Below, one piece after another: positions 62,218-64,000 of a DNA stretch of 64,000 bases. The translations under genes were made by a program, and so were the position numbers. The notes below the pieces were generated by a model, which searched no databases, was not told where the DNA came from, and saw nothing but the letters and a program-made list of their open reading frames with translations. Within the stretch, counting starts at the first letter, position 1. Every line of letters starts with the position of its first letter. The stretch is taken from positions 1-64,000 of the forward strand of contig MSGZ01000012.1 in assembly GCA_001940925.1 (NCBI GenBank), in the 5' to 3' direction. Source of the stretch: Ruminococcus sp. Phil11 (lineage in GTDB: Bacteria > Bacillota > Clostridia > Oscillospirales > Ruminococcaceae).

Positions 62218-62229
62218 CTGCGTTATGAT
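62201..62229 (+). promoter_or_regulatory. Likely promoter of the HdeD-MMPL pair
   Basis: TTGCAT (62201-62206), 17-bp spacer, TATGAT (62224-62229). The -35 begins in the loop of the preceding hairpin and the spacer is its 3' arm. Confidence 0.5.
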
Positions 62230-62259
62230 AAAGATACAGAAACGAAAGGAGTGAGCAAT

Positions 62260-62862
62260 ATGCGTACCGTGCGTTCCGTCCTGCCGATGCAGACCGCAAA
62301 GGCCGGATATATCATTATCTCCGCAGTCCTCGGACTGCTCGGCATCTTTCTGATGCGGCAGCCGGATGTCAGCACAGCGGCCGTCGGTACGGCAGCGGGC
62401 GTGCTGCTCGTCATCTTCGGCATCATCCGGCTGATCGGCTACTTTTCGCGCGACCTTTACCGGCTGGCCTTCCAGTTTGATCTCGCCGTCGGCATCCTGC
62501 TGCTGATCCTCGGCATCATCCTGCTGACAAAACCGCAGAATCTGCTGCATTTCCTCTGCGTCGTGACCGGCATGTACGTCACGGCGGACGGCCTCATGAA
62601 GCTGCAGACGGCGCATGATGCGCACCGCTTCGGCATCGCTTCATGGTGGATGATCCTTGCGGCCGCGCTGCTGACATCTGCCGCGGGCGTCTGCCTGCTG
62701 GTGCGTCCCGCACAGAGCGTCCGCATCGTGATGCAGCTGTTCGGCGCCGTGCTGCTGGCGGAGGGGCTGCTCAATCTGCTGACCGTGCTCGTGACGGTCA
62801 AGATCGTCCGGAACCAGAAGCCGGATGTCATTGATATTGATTATGAGGAGGAGATAAAATGA
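62260..62862 (+). CDS. HdeD-like (DUF308) membrane protein
   Basis: A 200-residue protein with six hydrophobic segments in three pairs of about 25 residues, the usual pattern of the HdeD/DUF308 family (for example GLLGIFLMRQPD and LGIILLTKPQNLL after paired helices). E. coli HdeD acts in acid resistance at high cell density, but most family members have unknown roles. AAAGGAGTGAGCAAT precedes the ATG. Its stop overlaps the start of the transporter gene (ATGA), implying coupled translation. Confidence 0.82.
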   Translation: MRTVRSVLPMQTAKAGYIIISAVLGLLGIFLMRQPDVSTAAVGTAAGVLLVIFGIIRLIGYFSRDLYRLAFQFDLAVGILLLILGIILLTKPQNLLHFLCVVTGMYVTADGLMKLQTAHDAHRFGIASWWMILAAALLTSAAGVCLLVRPAQSVRIVMQLFGAVLLAEGLLNLLTVLVTVKIVRNQKPDVIDIDYEEEIK

Positions 62863-64000
62863 TCCGCTTCGGAGAATGGGTCGCAAAGCACCGGCTGGCG
62901 GTGCTGCTGACCGCGATCCTGCTGCTGATCCCTTCGGCGATCGGCTTTCTGCACACAAGGGTGAATTACGATATCCTGTCCTATCTGCCCGACGATATCA
63001 ACACGATGCAGGGGCAGGAGATTCTGAAAGAGAGCTTCGGCAAGGGCGGCTTCTCGTTCGTGATCACGGAGGGGATGCAGCCGCGTGAGGTTAAGGAAAC
63101 GGCAGAGCAGCTGAAAAGCATTGACCATGTTGCCGATGTGGTCTGCTATGAATCGCTGACCGACCTGCGCGTACCGAAGGAGGTGCTCCCGCAGAAGCTC
63201 CGCGACGCGTTCAGCAAGGGCGATACGGAGGTCATGGCCGTGTTCTTCGACGACACGACCTCTGCGGATGCGACGCTCAATGCGATCGACGAGATGCGCA
63301 GTACCGTATCCAAAAACTGCTATATCAGCGGCATGTCGGCGGTCACAGCGGACATGAAGCATCTGACAGAGCGCGAATCGGTGATCTACGCGGTGATTGC
63401 GGTCATTCTGACAAGCATCGTTCTGATCCTGACCATGGATTCGTTTTTGATCCCGCTGTTCTTTATGCTGAGCATCGGGTGCGCGGTGGTCTGGAACCTC
63501 GGCAGCAACTTCATGCTCGGTGAGATCTCGTTCATCACGCAGGCACTGGCCATGGTGCTGCAGCTCGGCGTCACAATGGACTACTCGATCTTCCTTTGGC
63601 ACAGCTACAAGGAAATGCAGCAGCAGTATCCGGATGACAAAAACGCCGCCATGGCGCACGCGATCTCGATGACGGTCAGCTCCGTGGTGAGCAGTTCCCT
63701 GACGACGGTCGCCGGATTCCTTGCAATGTGCTTCATGAGCTTCACGCTCGGCCTTGACCTCGGCATCGTCATGGCAAAGGGCGTTGTCTGCGGCGTGATC
63801 GCCTGCATCACCGTGCTGCCGGCAATGATCCTGATGTTTGACGGCGCGATCCGGAAGACCGCGCACAGGGTTCTGCTGCCGGAGTTCAAACGCATTCCGG
63901 CATTCATTATGAAGCACGCGTTCGGCTTTATGACGGCGGCGGTCGTGCTGCTGATCCCGGCGGTGTTCGGCTACAGAAACTACGGCGTATACTACAACCT
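62859..64000 (+). CDS. MMPL/RND superfamily transporter, 5' part
   Basis: The first 380 codons of an RND/MMPL-type protein that runs off the window. After a first membrane helix (AVLLTAILLLIPSAIGF) comes an extracytoplasmic domain (NYDILSYLPDDINTMQGQ...), then a cluster of membrane helices with the family motif GVTMDYSIFLWHSY, corresponding to the sterol-sensing/MMPL GxxxDY region. AGGAGGAGATAAA precedes the ATG. Such proteins export lipids or small molecules using the proton gradient. It is coupled to the HdeD-like gene. Confidence 0.9.
   Translation, partial: MIRFGEWVAKHRLAVLLTAILLLIPSAIGFLHTRVNYDILSYLPDDINTMQGQEILKESFGKGGFSFVITEGMQPREVKETAEQLKSIDHVADVVCYESLTDLRVPKEVLPQKLRDAFSKGDTEVMAVFFDDTTSADATLNAIDEMRSTVSKNCYISGMSAVTADMKHLTERESVIYAVIAVILTSIVLILTMDSFLIPLFFMLSIGCAVVWNLGSNFMLGEISFITQALAMVLQLGVTMDYSIFLWHSYKEMQQQYPDDKNAAMAHAISMTVSSVVSSSLTTVAGFLAMCFMSFTLGLDLGIVMAKGVVCGVIACITVLPAMILMFDGAIRKTAHRVLLPEFKRIPAFIMKHAFGFMTAAVVLLIPAVFGYRNYGVYYN

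Overview
The window looks like a chromosomal segment of a Gram-positive, GC-rich anaerobe of the Ruminococcus type (Bacillota, Oscillospirales). The evidence is two secreted proteins with Thr-rich linkers and C-terminal type I dockerins (892-2049, 60155-62110), a SCIFF ranthipeptide precursor with its radical SAM maturase, a Trp T-box leader, strong GGAGG ribosome binding sites and TTGACW-17-TATAAT promoters. No phage, plasmid, IS element or CRISPR array is evident; it reads as core genome interrupted by intergenic repeats. Species cannot be fixed from the sequence alone.

Layout. 1-770: start of an unknown minus-strand gene and a tRNA-Leu/tRNA-Ser pair. 0.9-7.8 kb (minus): dockerin protein with a lytic-transglycosylase-like domain, a small unknown protein, VanZ-like protein, RmuC, IleS. 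8-18.7 kb (plus): AraC-type regulator, orphan carB, greA-lysS, a heterodimeric ABC exporter pair, GtrA-like protein. 18.9-24.5 kb (plus): two YbjN-like proteins, a repeat-rich gap holding a candidate minus-strand small RNA, then the SCIFF operon: precursor peptide, membrane-anchored alpha/beta hydrolase, ScfB maturase, Orn/Lys/Arg-type decarboxylase. 24.7-39.4 kb (minus): cyclophilin, CbbX/SpoVK-like AAA+ ATPase, TyrS, a membrane protein, hisB-hisH-hisA-hisF with HisA fused to a GNAT domain, TraX-like protein, CPBP protease, XylB, a membrane protein and PcrA/UvrD. 39.7-43.5 kb (plus): AI-2E-type transporter and three accessory proteins. 43.7-49.9 kb (minus): patatin, TrkH, TrkA, histidine phosphatase, then an RHH/SPFH pair with an operator-like dyad. 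50.2-51.9 kb (plus): CbrC-like and BspA-type LRR proteins. 52.3-59.9 kb (minus): complete trp operon (trpE, trpGD fusion, trpC, trpF, an inserted YhfC-type protease, trpB, trpA) behind a T-box leader. 60.1-64 kb (plus): transglutaminase-like dockerin protein, HdeD-like membrane protein, and the start of an MMPL/RND transporter.

The most interesting parts are the SCIFF operon with its unusual partner genes, the candidate RNA divergent from its promoter, the HisA-GNAT fusion, the membrane protease gene inside the trp operon, the putative autoregulatory site of the SPFH/RHH pair, and three families of dispersed intergenic repeats (a reused terminator hairpin, a composite three-hairpin 3' module, and a GC-rich element of about 120 bp that appears to supply the C-termini of two proteins).
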